Positions 42,784 to 53,760 of a stretch of DNA of 64,000 nucleotides are shown in pieces. The stretch covers positions 10,354,370-10,418,369 of the forward strand of contig CM065331.1 of the NCBI GenBank assembly GCA_033032175.1, in the 5' to 3' direction. The DNA comes from Saturnia japonica. Its lineage: Eukaryota > Arthropoda > Insecta > Lepidoptera > Saturniidae. A program made the position numbers and the translations under genes. The notes under the pieces are model-generated. The model was not told where the DNA came from. It saw nothing but the letters and a program-made list of their open reading frames with translations, and did no database searches. How positions within the stretch are numbered: the stretch's first letter is position 1; the number at the start of each line of letters is the position of its first letter.

Positions 42784-42846
42784 GGGATGATATCTCAAGG
42801 GTGTTCCCATTTTAATTTCTTTGGCATTAGACTTTCAAATCCGTAG
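42784..42846 (+). CDS. Candidate importin-alpha terminal exon, cassette B
   Basis: Acceptor 'atttttttgttggatag' then 20 codons and TAG. The residues QGCSHFNFFG and the short length recall the QGGTFNF-type tails of alpha-3/4 importins. The phase fits exon 5. The second assembly copy (47106-47168) keeps the frame with five differences, four of which change the residue and none of which make a stop. The similarity is weak, so it is a candidate only. Confidence 0.35.
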   Translation, partial: GMISQGCSHFNFFGIRLSNP

Positions 42847-42954
42847 ATACACCAGGGAACTCTTCGAAATCATTGAAGTTAGTTTTCTTTTTTGTTAAAA
42901 ATGGTCTTGTTATTATAGTATACCGTATTTCTTTTCATATTCTTTATTAGATAT

Positions 42955-44100
42955 ACTACTCTGTCAAAAAAGTACCGGGAAAAGATCAATAATATACAAA
43001 ATGTTAGTTTTTCATTTAAATTTAATTTTATCGCCTTCAAAGTATGCTTCTTCAGAAACGATACACTTACGCCAACGAATAATCTAATCATCAAAACATT
43101 TTTTAAACACTTTTTCCGGAATTGATTTTAGTTCTCGTCGCGAATTCTCCTTTGTCTTCTACCGAATGAAAATAGGTGCCACAAAGTGGTAATTTGAGTT
43201 TAGGAAAAAGAAAGAAATCGGCTGGAGCCATTTCTGGTGAACAAGGTGGTTTGGTATTTGTTGAGTTTTTGGTCAAAATTCGTTCATTATGATGGCATTG
43301 TGCAAAGGCGCATTATCGTGGTGCAAAATTCAAGAATTTTCTTTCCGCTAATCTGGCTCTTTTCGTCGAATTTGCTCTCTCAAACGCCGTATATTGCTCA
43401 AATAATATACTTTATTTACCTACCGTTTGACCTTCCGGTAAGAATTCCGAACAACACCGCGATAGTCAAAGAAAACAGTCAACATGACTTTGACTTTTGA
43501 TCGACTTTGGTGTGGTTTTTTCGGTTCCGGTTCAGTTGAAAGGCGCCACTACGAAGCTTGTTGGCTAGTTTGCAAGTCAATCCCAGGTGTCTTCACCAAT
43601 AACAATGCGTTTCATGAATTTTGGGTCGGAATTGACTCGTTCTAACATGTCCTCAACGACTCTTATGCAATTGAGTTTTGGAGAAAATTCAGGTCTTTTG
43701 GGACTAGCCGAGTGGCAAAATTGTTTCATACCCAAGTGATTATTTAAAATGACACGGATCGACTCGTGAGACACAGAAATTCAGCAGCTATCTATCTCAA
43801 ACTTGAAAGAGGATTTTCACTCACTATTTCCTTGCAATTTTGCGATGTTAAGTTGAGTTGAAGACGTTGATGGCCTACCAGGGTGAGGCAAATCTTTTAG
43901 TATATCTCGGCCGCTTTTGAACGCTCTGTACCACTCATAAGCACGTGTTTTTGATAATGTCGTTCACCATAAGCCTTCCGTAAACCTTTTAGTGTCTCCG
44001 AACACGAAATTCCATTGTCGATGTAAAATTTAAGACAAACTCTTTGTTCGATGTTTTTGTCCATTAAGACATTCGTAATACACACTAGATATGACCTAAC
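42955..44100 (-). mobile_element. Mariner transposon, decayed
   Basis: Minus strand. The left terminus reads 'ctctgtcaaaaaagtaccgg' after a TA. Transposase starts at about 44064 (MDKNIEQRVCLKFYIDNGIS). Later pieces carry the three catalytic acidic residues of a DD34D mariner: D in IGEDTW (about 43580), D in LHHDNAPLH (about 43310) and D in APADFFLFP (about 43215). Frameshifts separate the pieces. The right terminal repeat was not found. Confidence 0.8.
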
Positions 44101-44129
44101 TAAAACAGCACTGTATTTAATCTAAATGA

Positions 44130-44330
44130 AAGATTCAACTCCAAACTGAATGAAAAAAAAAGTGTGTGCCTCGGGACGCTCGACAGAAGTGATAACTAAA
44201 CTAATCAAAAAGAAAAAAAAAGCAAAACCCAAAAGAAAGGGAAGCCGGCAAGCATTCGAACCTAGGACTCCGGCCATAGCAGTCACGCTTACGACCTTTA
44301 AGCTAAGAGCGTGTTGTTAGGATTGACTGA
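44130..44330 (-). mobile_element. tRNA-derived SINE-like element
   Basis: On the minus strand a tRNA-like head has an A-box-like 'ttagcttaaaggt' (about 44307-44295) and a B box 'ggttcgaatgc' (about 44262-44252). A T/A-rich tail follows. The stems are too broken for a working tRNA. The copy at about 48451-48651 is the assembly duplicate. Confidence 0.5.
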
Positions 44331-44479
44331 AACTATGCTACTATTGATGGCGCCGTAACGCGTAACGTTACGAAGCGGTTTACCCTCCCATAAGAAGTTA
44401 TCATTTCAAGAAATTGAATTTGTAATCATAAATAAATCATCCATTCTCGATACTTTTTTTACTGAATGTTATTCACTTT

Positions 44480-44545
44480 ATTGTTAGCCTTAAGGGCCCT
44501 GAAGCCTCAGAAGGTTTTTACAGCTTCAACGGGCTTGGTGATTCC
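44480..44545 (-). repeat. LINE 3'-UTR remnant just before importin exon 2
   Basis: 'gttagccttaagggccct' and 'tttttacagcttcaacggg' match the Jockey-like LINE 3' UTR seen at 19978-20055. The frame stays open from ATG 44466 through this remnant into exon 2. Confidence 0.5.
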
Positions 44546-44606
44546 CATACCTAATAACGAGTACCTAACTGAACCTATTTTTATATCGACAAAATATATA
44601 TTTCAG

Positions 44607-45284
44607 GAGATGCGTAGGCGGACGGATAAACTTACAAATAATAAAAGGGAAGAGACGCAGCACAGTGTATTGATCAGCCACTGCACAGACGAAGAGGAAA
44701 TCGAGAGAGCACTCGTATTCACTGACCTAAAAGAGTTGGTGATGTACGCTGCCGACGCAGAAAACCCAGAAGTGCAGCTAGCAGCAGTCAAACGATGCAG
44801 TAGACTGTTGTCTTGTGAAGAGAGCACCACGACTGATGTAATAATAGCCACAGGCATCCTGCCTACCCTCATGCAATGTCTGTCCGGAGACGACAACCCC
44901 TCACTTCAATGTGAAACCGCACGGACATTAGCAAAAATAACTGGTAGCAATTCAGCACTGATTAGTAAAGTAGTAGAAGCTGGAGCCGTACCAGCTCTCC
45001 TGCAACTGCTCAACTCTCAGCATGAAAATATTAGTAAAGAGGCTCTCATTGTGTTAGCTAACATCATTGACGATGATACAGTTCTACGAGACATTGTGAT
45101 TGAACACGGACTTGTAAAGCCATTGCTCCACCTTATAAAGACAAATGCACCGGTTCCTATCCTACGTGAAGTGTTACGGGTGATTAAAATCCTGTGTATG
45201 TGTAAGGACCCACCTCCACCAGTCGAAGTTATTCAAGAAATACTTCCTTATCTCAATATACTGATCACGCACAATTACACTGAT
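44607..45284 (+). CDS. Importin-alpha exon 2, assembly-duplicate copy of cassette C
   Basis: 226 codons, acceptor 'atatatttcag', donor gtaagt, phase 0. Begins EMRRRRTDKLTNNKREE, the second half of the importin-beta-binding region, then armadillo repeats. It differs from 48929-49606 at only a few residues (AENPEV/ADNSAV, HNY/HND, SVLIS/SVSIS). I believe both are versions (alleles) of one exon because of the contig overlap. Confidence 0.9.
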
Positions 45285-45629
45285 GTAAGTATTGTATTTT
45301 TATTATCAGTTTAATTTACAGTTAAATATAATTACATGAATCATTTGTCACATTTTAATAAACAATTAGAGAATAAAGTACTAAGAGGGCACATATAAAA
45401 CATATTTTCATCGGGTACTTTAGCTCATCATCCTATACGTAAGGACCAGTCGACAATAGCGTTATAGTGTGTCCGTTTTAATGCAATACAACAAAAGTCT
45501 TGACAGCGGAATCTAGAACGTCACATGTTGTAAACGTTTCCTTACACCATAGAATTTTAGAACGAAATGCACTAAACTATTTATTATAAAGATATTCCAT
45601 ATTTTTATACAACAAAGGTGCAAAAATAA

Positions 45630-45729
45630 NNNNNNNNNNNNNNNNNNNNNNNNNNNNNNNNNNNNNNNNNNNNNNNNNNNNNNNNNNNNNNNNNNNNNNN
45701 NNNNNNNNNNNNNNNNNNNNNNNNNNNNN
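45630..45729. other. Assembly gap, 100 N
   Basis: Exactly 100 N. The 4222 bp to its left and the 4222 bp to its right are near-identical. Confidence 0.98.
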
Positions 45730-46151
45730 GACTAATGTAAGGCGCTGCACACACGTAGACACTTTGTGTTGTGTCAGGTATAAGCTACCGGTGAATATTT
45801 TATTTTCATGCAATCAATATGAAATCAAGCTCTGCCTGAGTAGACGTACACATTGCCAATTGAGAAGTGTTCGTTGTTAGCAACTAGAAACTAAATGAAG
45901 AAACAAGCAATATTAACTTTGTATTAGTTATACACCCATTAGTCACCCGGAGCTGGAAACATTCCAATCTCCCTATGTATGTCGCGGCGTGTAAACTGAA
46001 CAGTGTCGAGAGTAAGCAACCAGTGACTGGGTCCGGTTGCCGGTACTGGACACAGAAACCACGGTTTTGTGAGGTTGTCCCGTGTCAGCAATAAAAAGTG
46101 TCTACATTTGTGCAGAGCCTAACCTAGATTTAATAAATATATGTCCTACAG

Positions 46152-46328
46152 AATGTGTTGGAGAGTTTGTACAGCATGCTGATAAAGGCCGGAGAGAACG
46201 CTCGCCAACTGTCTGACAGCATCGCGGAGTGCGGCGGACTCGACAAGCTCAAACAACTGCAGAGCCACGACAATGCAGAAATACATAAGAAGGCGAACAA
46301 TATACTTAAACAATACGAAGACTTCGAC
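46152..46328 (+). CDS. Importin-alpha exon 5, assembly-duplicate copy of cassette B
   Basis: 59 codons with the same splice sites as 41830-42006. Differs in MLIKAG for MLMKAG and LDKLKQ for LDNLKQ. No stop. Probably the other allele of the same exon. Confidence 0.85.
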
Positions 46329-47276
46329 GTGAGTGTCATTCAGTCATAATATAACGTATTTTAGCTTTTAACCAGTTAAGCAAGTCCCAGGTTAATGTAA
46401 GACGACACTATATTCTAAATACCCCGGAAACCTAAACTCTTAGGACTTGGCTCGAAGGGACTAGAGAGGCATTCCCGTCACAAGGTGCCGTAGCGTACTG
46501 GCGTGAGCTACCCTTAGCCAAAATATGAAAAATCACTTTAAAACTGTAAAATATTGCTTAACATATTTAGTTTTAGATATTTAAATAAAAAAACCCGCAA
46601 CCAGATATGTTACTTTTATAATTCTCTTAATTCTGGTGTAGGATTTAAATAGTCGTATTAATGGTTATAGAGAACTTTTGAGTTAGATGTACAGTTTAGG
46701 TCTTTGCAAATTATTATTTAAATTAAATAGGGCTTAACATTCTCCAGTTTTATTGAAGCAAAATTGTTAAGAAAATATTGCTCTTCCATTTGGTATATTT
46801 TTAAGTAGATAGGATCAGTAATTACTTCAATAATCTTATTTAAAAATGCACTTAATTGCTAGTTTCGTCTATGTTAATAAGGCCTTAAAGATCTTGCTCT
46901 TTCATCTTAAAAATGATTTTTTTAGTAATAAAAATGTTTTCATAACAATATTTATTACTTAGTTAATAATAAGTAAATATCTGCTATTTTAACGGATTTC
47001 AATAAAAGACGGAGGTTAGTCATTTTGAATGTTTTTTTAATGGATGTTCAACCACAACTTCTTTGTTTATGAACTGATTTGAATGATTATTTTTTTGTTG
47101 GATAGGGGATGATACCTCAAGGGTGTTTCCATTTTAATTTCTTTGGCATTGGACTTTCAACTCCGTAGATACACCAGGGAACTCTTCAAAATCGTTGAAG
47201 TTAGTTTTCTTTTTTGTTAAAAATGGTCTTGTTATTATAGTATACCGTATTTCTTTTCATATTCTTTATTAGATAT

Positions 47277-48420
47277 ACTACTCTGTCAAAAAAGTACCGG
47301 GAAAAGATCAATAATATACAAAATGTTAGTTATTCATTCAAATTTATTTTATCGCCTTCAAAGTATGCTTCTTCAGAAACGATACACTCACGCCAACGAA
47401 TAATACAATCATCAAAACATTTTTTAAACACTTTTTCCGGAATTGATTTTAGTTCTCGTCGCGAATTCTCCTTTGTCTTCTACCGAATGAAAATAGGTGC
47501 CACAAAGTGGTAATTTGAGTTTAGGAAAAAGAAAGAAATCGGCTGGAGCCATTTCTGGTGAACAAGGTGGTTTGGTATTTGTTGAGTTTTTGGTCAAAAT
47601 TCGTTCATTATGATGGCATTGTGCGAAGGCGCATTATCGTGGTGCAAAATTCAAGAATTTTCTTTCCGCTAATCTGGCTCTTTTCGTCGAATTTGCTCTC
47701 TCAAACGCCGCATAATGTTCAAATAATATACTTTATTTACCTACCATTTGACCTTCCGGTAAGAATTCCGAACAACACCGCGATAGTCAAAGAAAACAGT
47801 CAACATGACTTTGACTTTTGATCGACTTTGGTGTGGTTTTTTCGGTTCCGGTTCAGTTGAAAGGCGCCACTACGAAGCTTGTTGGCTAGTTTGCAAGTCA
47901 AACCCAGGTGTCTTCACCAATAACAATGCGTTTCATGAATTTTGGGTCGGAATTGACTCGTTCTAACATGTCCTCAACGACTCTTATGCAATTGAGTTTT
48001 GGAGAAAATTCAGGTCTTTTGGGACTAGCCGAGTGGCAAAATTGTTTCATACCCAAGTGATTATTTAAAATGACACGGATCGACTCGTGAGACACAGAAA
48101 TTCAGCGGCTATCTCTCTCAAACTTGAAAGAGGATTTTCACTCACTATTTCCTTGCAATTTTGCGATGTTAACTTGAGTTGAAGACGTTGCTGGCCTACC
48201 AGGGTGAGGCAAATCTTTTAGTATATCTCGGCCGCTTTTGAACGCTCTGTACCACTCATAAGCACGTGTTTTTGATAATGTCGTTCACCATAAGCCTTCC
48301 GTAAACCTTTTAGTGTCTCCGAACACGAAATTCCATTGTCGATGTAAAATTTAAGACAAACTCTTTGTTCGATGTTTTTGTCCATTAAGAAATTCGTAAT
48401 ACACACTAGATATGACCTAA
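47277..48420 (-). mobile_element. Mariner transposon, assembly-duplicate copy
   Basis: Near-identical to 42955-44100, with the same frame breaks. Its presence at the same place in both copies argues for one locus rather than two insertions. Confidence 0.8.
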
Positions 48421-48928
48421 CTAAAACAGCACTGTATTTAATCTAAATGAAAGATTCAACTCCAAACTGAATGAAAAAAAAAAGTGTGTGTCTCGGGACG
48501 CTCGACAGAAGTGATAACTAAACTAATGAAAAAGAAAAAAAAAGCAAAACCCAAAAGAAAGGGAAGCCGGCAAGCATTCGAACCTAGGACTCCGGCCATA
48601 GCAGTCACGCTTACGACCTTTAAGCTAAGAGCGTGTTGTTAGGATTGACTGAAACTATGCTACTATTGATGGCGCCGTAACGCGTAACGTTACGAAGCGG
48701 TTTACCCTCCCATAAGAAGTTATCATTTCAAGAAATTGAATTTGTAACCATAAATAAATCATCCATTCTCGATACTTTTTTTACTGAATGTTATTCACTT
48801 TATTGTTAGCCTTAAGGGCCCTGAAGCCTCAGAAGGTTTTTACAGCTTCAACGGGCTTGGTGATTCCCATACCTAATAACGAGTACCTAACTGAACCTAT
48901 TTTTATATCAACAAAATATATATTTCAG

Positions 48929-49606
48929 GAGATGCGTAGGCGGACGGATAAACTTACAAATAATAAAAGGGAAGAGACGCAGCATAGTGTATCGATCAGC
49001 CACTGCACAGACGAAGAGGAAATCGAGAGAGCACTCGTATTCACTGACCTAAAAGAGTTGGTGATGTACGCTGCCGACGCAGACAACTCAGCAGTGCAGC
49101 TAGCAGCAGTCAAACGATGCAGTAGACTGTTGTCTTGTGAAGAGAGCACCACGACTGATGTAATAATAGCCACAGGCATCCTGCCTACCCTCATGCAATG
49201 TCTGTCCGGAGACGACAACCCCTCACTTCAATGTGAAACCGCACGGACATTAGCAAAAATAACTGGTAGCAATTCAGCACTGATTAGTAAAGTAGTAGAA
49301 GCTGGAGCCGTACCAGCTCTCCTGCAACTGCTCAACTCTCAGCATGAAAATATTAGTAAAGAGGCTCTCATTGTGTTAGCTAACATCATTGACGATGATA
49401 CAGTTCTACGAGACATTGTGATTGAACACGGACTTGTAAAGCCATTGCTCCACCTTATAAAGACAAATGCACCGGTTCCTATCCTACGTGAAGTGTTACG
49501 GGTGATTAAAATCCTTTGTATGTGTAAGGACCCACCTCCACCAGTCGAAGTTATTCAGGAAATACTTCCTTATCTCAATATACTGATCACGCACAATGAC
49601 ACTGAT
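48929..49606 (+). CDS. Importin-alpha exon 2, cassette C (IBB remainder, ARM1-4)
   Basis: 226 codons, acceptor 'atatatttcag', donor gtaagt, phase 0. EMRRRR plus KREE gives a recognisable importin-beta-binding part, though the second basic cluster (normally KRRN) is replaced by HSVSIS. ARM repeats follow: ATGILPTLMQCLSGDDNPSL, PALLQLLNSQ, and RVIKILCMCKDPPPP. In ARM2-4 all three NLS-binding tryptophans are gone (R, I, R). The KDPPPP element and hydrophobic cores remain, so the fold is probably kept. It has its own ATG two codons in. Continues to 51382. Confidence 0.9.
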
Positions 49607-50747
49607 GTAAGTATTGTATTTTTATTATCAGTTTAATTTACAGTTAAATATAATTACTTGAATCATTTGTCACATTTTAATAAACAATTAGAGAACAAAG
49701 TACTAAGAGGGCACATATAAAACATATTTTCATCGGGTACTTTAGCTCATCATCCTATACGTAAGGACCAGTCGACAATAGCGTTATAGTGTGTCCGTTT
49801 TAATGCAATACAACAAAAGTCTTGACAGCGGAACCTAGAACGTCACATGTTGTAAACGTTTCCTTACACCATAGAATTTTAGAACGAAATACACTAAACT
49901 ATTTATTAAAAAGATATTCCATATTTTTATACAACAAAGGTGCAAAAATAATCATACGGCCCTTCTGATAGTAGTGAGCGGCTACCGCACCGAATAAAGT
50001 GTATCACTAGCGCCTTGCCGACCATGAACCCTCCTACCTCATGGAGCTCTGGAAACTAATCATAGTAGCAACACAACATAAGGTTTCTAGGCTACAGTTT
50101 TCTGTAGGGTGGAGGAAATCCACCAGTCTGGCGGTTCCAACTAGAGAGACATCTCCAAAGAAATGTATCCTCTTTTAATGTATTAACATCTGGGCGACCG
50201 CGTTTGACTCGGTATCTTAAAAAAAAGAAAAACACCTATATAAGTAAACTTGGAATGTCAAACATTCTAAATACAAAATTTCATACAAATCGTTGAAGCC
50301 ATTTGTGAGAAACCAATTACATATATGTATATACAAGAATTGTTCACTTAATATACATATTAAGATAAGATATAATTTCAAATCATTTAAATTAAGTAAA
50401 ACGATACATACATCGCCATCCAATAGTACCTGACTGTGAAAAGTACAAACCTTTGTTTTTTATTTGTAATTAAAATATAATTCATACAATACCAACCATC
50501 CATAAAAATAAACGAATTTGCATTAATTTCCTTTCACTTCAGCTTAACCATGGTCTCCCTTTATATCTGTAACTAATTGTGCTGATTAGAGAAGAGATTG
50601 TGCCTTACATTTATCATTACCTAAATGTAGCTGCAGGGGGTCCACTGGAACCAGCTAAATTTTGAAAGCGGTCTATGAGATAAAAATTTCGGGAACCTCT
50701 GGCCTAGGCAATCAAATAGAATGCCAAATGAGAAGCCGGCAGAGTTC

Positions 50748-50866
50748 AGACCGTGGCGCTTGCTCCTTGGTACTTGTCGCAAGTCCGACAACAGCGATGC
50801 TCGGTTAGGTTACTGAGGTTTAAGTTGGCCTTTCGAATAAATACTGGCGAGCGAGCGCCACGGTCT
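50748..50866. repeat. Foldback (inverted repeat) element, about 119 bp
   Basis: AGACCGTGGCGCT (50748-50760) pairs with AGCGCCACGGTCT (50854-50866), and pairing continues imperfectly inward for about 14 more bases. The sequence is GC-rich against an AT-rich intron. It may be a small MITE or could form a stable RNA hairpin. Confidence 0.6.
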
Positions 50867-50969
50867 CATGGTCGCTACTCCGAGACCGAGTCAAACGAGC
50901 ACGATCGCCTTATCAGGACATTGTTTCTTACTTTACTAAAATAGCACATTCTATATATTGCCTAGGAAT

Positions 50970-51280
50970 TCTATAAATAATAATAAACTGCTATTTGTTG
51001 GTAAGTGCATCGCTTGAGAACGGCTCGACCGATTTGGATATTTCTTGTTTTGAAATATACGTAATTGCCTGAATAAAATTTTTATAGCAAGAAAAATTTG
51101 AAAGAGTAGCGAAAAATGTTCAAATTCGGGGAAAAATGAATGCCCTTTTTTCTATCGTAATGCACAATTCAAAAAATGTGTTTAAATATGTGTAATTTAT
51201 CAAGGAAGAAAACGGGATACGTAGAGTTATTGATTATTGGGAAGGGCAGAACAATGTCTGCCGGGCCAGTTAGTTAAACT
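50970..51280 (+). mobile_element. Helitron-like element, partial
   Basis: 'gagaacggctcgaccgattt' near the start and 'gggcagaacaatgtctgccg' then 'ggccagttagt' at the end are typical of another lepidopteran Helitron-like family. Confidence 0.45.
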
Positions 51281-51381
51281 TAATAACATAATATTATATA
51301 GATATATTTATACAGAGTAAGTAATATAGATTATATTCTCAGCGGCCACGAGTTTTAAGTTTTATAATCACTTTCTTTCAG

Positions 51382-51624
51382 TTGCAATTAGACATTTTAT
51401 GTGCGTACTACACACTAACAGAAGCTGGCAACGACTATAGGCAGACGATCATTGAATCTGGCATTGTTCCCAACCTGATACCTCTGCTTTCTCATAAGAA
51501 TACTTTAGTACAGGTCACTGCTTTAGATATTCTCGGTAACATAACCACTGGTACTGAAGAACAGATTCAGGTTGTGTTGGACTGCGGCGTGTTGTCACAC
51601 TTCCTAGCTCTGTTATCTCATTGG
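51382..51624 (+). CDS. Importin-alpha exon 3, cassette C (ARM5-6)
   Basis: 81 codons, same length and phase as 31496-31738. It reads TEAGND, TIIESGIVPNLIPLLSH, ILGNITTG and VVLDCGVLSHFLALLSH. Acceptor 'tttctttcag', donor gtgagt. More diverged than cassette B but still open and aligned. The ARM5 tryptophan is lost. Confidence 0.9.
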
Positions 51625-53096
51625 GTGAGTGTTCTAGAAACCTATTACAGTTTGTTCTCAGCGAGTTGTCAATAATGTCATGGTTTACATGTGCGGGTAC
51701 AGAGCATGCGAAGGCTAACTGATGGTTCGCGTTCGGCTGTGCTCTGCCAGCGTGTCGGTACATCTGAAGGAAGAAGCGGAGTTGTGGTGCAATACAATGC
51801 TCGATAAAGACAGACCTCGTTGTTAAGGCTAAAAGGCGCTTACGACGATCATATGCACAATGATTACAGCACCTATCCTTTTTCCTCGTATCTGTCTATC
51901 CTTATCTACCCCCAACCTTTCGCCGACGTCAGTTAGCCTTTAAAATTGCAACGGCAAACACAGAGTGACTGCGGTATATATCAAATATAATAAACTTTAC
52001 TTCAAAAAACTTGAATAATTATCGTGCATGGTGAAAGCTGTTGTTCGGTGAGTCCCTTTTTTCTCCATTCTATAAATTCCAGTATTCCGTGTCATTGTGC
52101 ATATATTGTAATCGACCAGGGAAATTGCCCCCAACCAACAATCCGGCTAGTTTTAAGAAAGAAATCGAACCAGCGCTTACACTCGTAATTGTCATTAACC
52201 GTAGATCCCTACCCACACTCGGATTGAGCTTATCCTATATCCTGGGCGTCAGAGCACCTGTTAGTTATTTCGTGATATTTTTGTAAATCAAAGTTTTATA
52301 ATATTTTTATTATATTCATAGCTTAAAACATAGGAAAACACTTCAGTTTTTATGCAGCATCCAATTTTACGCATATTTCATGTTCTCCACAGACTAGATG
52401 ATGTGTTGCAATTCTTGCAAAATGTTTTACTTTTCCTGATATCTAAATACGGACAAGGCCATGCATCAACCCTGTTTTGGAACATCAGGTTACGGTGAAT
52501 CTGATATATCAGATTTCTTATAATAAGTATATCATTGTATTTTATTAACGCGATACAATGTAATGTTACAACTCTGTTTTATTAATTACTATAGTTAATG
52601 CCGTCTACATCTTCATCTATTCATCCGAAAGACGGTCACTGTTGGGCATAGGTCGTGAGTCCACCTTGTGACGGGTCTGCCCACGCTGTGTCTTCCAGTA
52701 CGTGACCGCTACTCGAGAGCTCTAAGACCCCATCGGCCATCCGTTTTACGAGCGATGTGTCTCGCCCATTGCCACTCAAGTCTAGCTATTGTTAGGGCAA
52801 TGTCGGTGACTTTGGTATTCCTGCGGTTTGGTTCTCTTCATCTCTGATCCGATTACGCAGAGAAACTCCGAGCATAGCCCTCCCTGTTGCTTTTTGAGTG
52901 ATCAAACAAACACACTAATACCAGAGCTAACTGACAACTAGCAAAAAATGGTGGACACTAATTAACATGGATATAGTCAAAATAAGAAAGATGTCTTGTT
53001 AACCGTTAAAAAAATGTTAACTATTAAATTGACTACAGTCACACAGCACCCTGGGCAGGGTTCTGGGGTTAAATGTTCCGCTATGACTGATTACAG
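51625..53096. other. Intron 3 of cassette C
   Basis: Contains a LINE tail at 52620-52905. The stretch 51700-52290 holds unassigned sequence with possible LTR features (for example 'aataataaactttacttc' at about 51988), but I cannot name it. Ends 'ctgattacag'. Confidence 0.45.
52620..52905 (-). pseudogene. RTE-like LINE ORF2 C-terminal remnant
   Basis: Minus strand reads QKATGRAMLGVSLRNRIRDE, then after stops and frameshifts the words for NGRDTSLVKRMAD and a tail. This matches the common lepidopteran LINE end (AMLGVSLRDRIRNEEIRRRT ... HIARR). Dead fragment. Confidence 0.65.
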
Positions 53097-53372
53097 GCTA
53101 TTTCTGTCTGTGGAAAAGCTTTGCGGTTCGTGGCCAATGTAATGAATGGCAATGAGCGACAAGTTCAAGCGGTGATTGACGCTGGTCTGCTACCCAGCAT
53201 TGTGGAGAACCTGCGCAAGAGCCAGTTCCTGGCACATATGATGGAGGCTGTACGGGCCCTCGTCAACCTCAGCAGTGTGGGCACCAAGGAACAAGTTGCT
53301 GCGCTCATCGACTGCGACGTAATACCAGCTCTATGCGGACTGCTCAGCTGTGAAGACACGAAAGTTATTCAT
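53097..53372 (+). CDS. Importin-alpha exon 4, cassette C (ARM7-9)
   Basis: 92 codons, the same length as 32576-32851, donor gtaagt. It reads ALRFVANVMNGNERQVQAVI, DAGLLPSIVENL, VRALVNLSSVGTKEQVAALI, and LCGLLSCEDTKVIH. ARM7 and ARM8 tryptophans are both R while the asparagines remain, so the minor NLS groove is also damaged. The satellite begins within ten bases of its donor, so exon 5 of this cassette, if any, lies beyond the window. Confidence 0.9.
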
Positions 53373-53377
53373 GTAAG

Positions 53378-53760
53378 TATACACATTGTGATGATACTGG
53401 TGTGTCCGTGAGTGATTACAATGCCGCGTATTGAGATGTAAGAGTTTATTTGTAATAAGTACACGATAGGTTTACAAACAGCATACACTCTTTAGCGTCC
53501 AATACTTGTTAAACTACGGAACAGTGTGGCCGCTATTCTACTAACAAGTTTCATAAACTCCTTTCTATACGTGGTATGTATTTGGATACACATTGTGATG
53601 ATACTGGTGTGTCCGTGAGTGATTACAATGCCGCGTATTGAGATGTAAGAGTTTATTTGTAATAAGTACACGATAGGTTTACAAACAGCATACACTCTTT
53701 AGCGCCCAATACTTGTTAAACTACGGAACAGTGTGGCCGCTATTCTACTAACAATTTCAA
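53378..53760 (+). repeat. First, well-preserved monomers of the 207-bp satellite
   Basis: Starts with 'atacacattgtgatgatact' five bases into the intron after exon 4 of cassette C. Nearly two units match the clean monomers downstream. Confidence 0.9.

Larger units (their letters stand above)
41408..45629 (+). repeat. First copy of a 4222-bp duplicated segment, ending at the gap
   Basis: This segment and 45730-49951 are the same length and near-identical from end to end (importin exon 5, mariner, SINE-like element, importin exon 2). The first copy stops at the last base before the gap, and the second begins at the first base after it. That is how two overlapping contigs that were not merged would look, so probably one real locus is shown twice. 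Confidence 0.9.
45730..49951 (+). repeat. Second copy of the 4222-bp segment
   Basis: Starts at the first base after the gap and aligns to 41408-45629. It carries importin exon 5 (46152-46328), candidate exon 6 (47106-47168), mariner (47277-48420), SINE-like element (about 48451-48651) and importin exon 2 (48929-49606). Confidence 0.9.
49952..51381. other. Intron 2 of cassette C
   Basis: Contains a foldback at 50748-50866 and a Helitron-like 3' portion at about 50970-51280. Otherwise AT-rich. Ends 'cactttctttcag'. Confidence 0.5.

Noticed and set aside
44240..44325. tRNA gene on the minus strand
   Set aside because: A-box and B-box-like words are present, but the stems do not pair well and an A/T-rich tail follows, so a tRNA-derived SINE is more likely.
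51700..52290. Solo LTR
   Set aside because: An AATAAA-type signal is present, but no TG...CA ends or target duplication could be defined.
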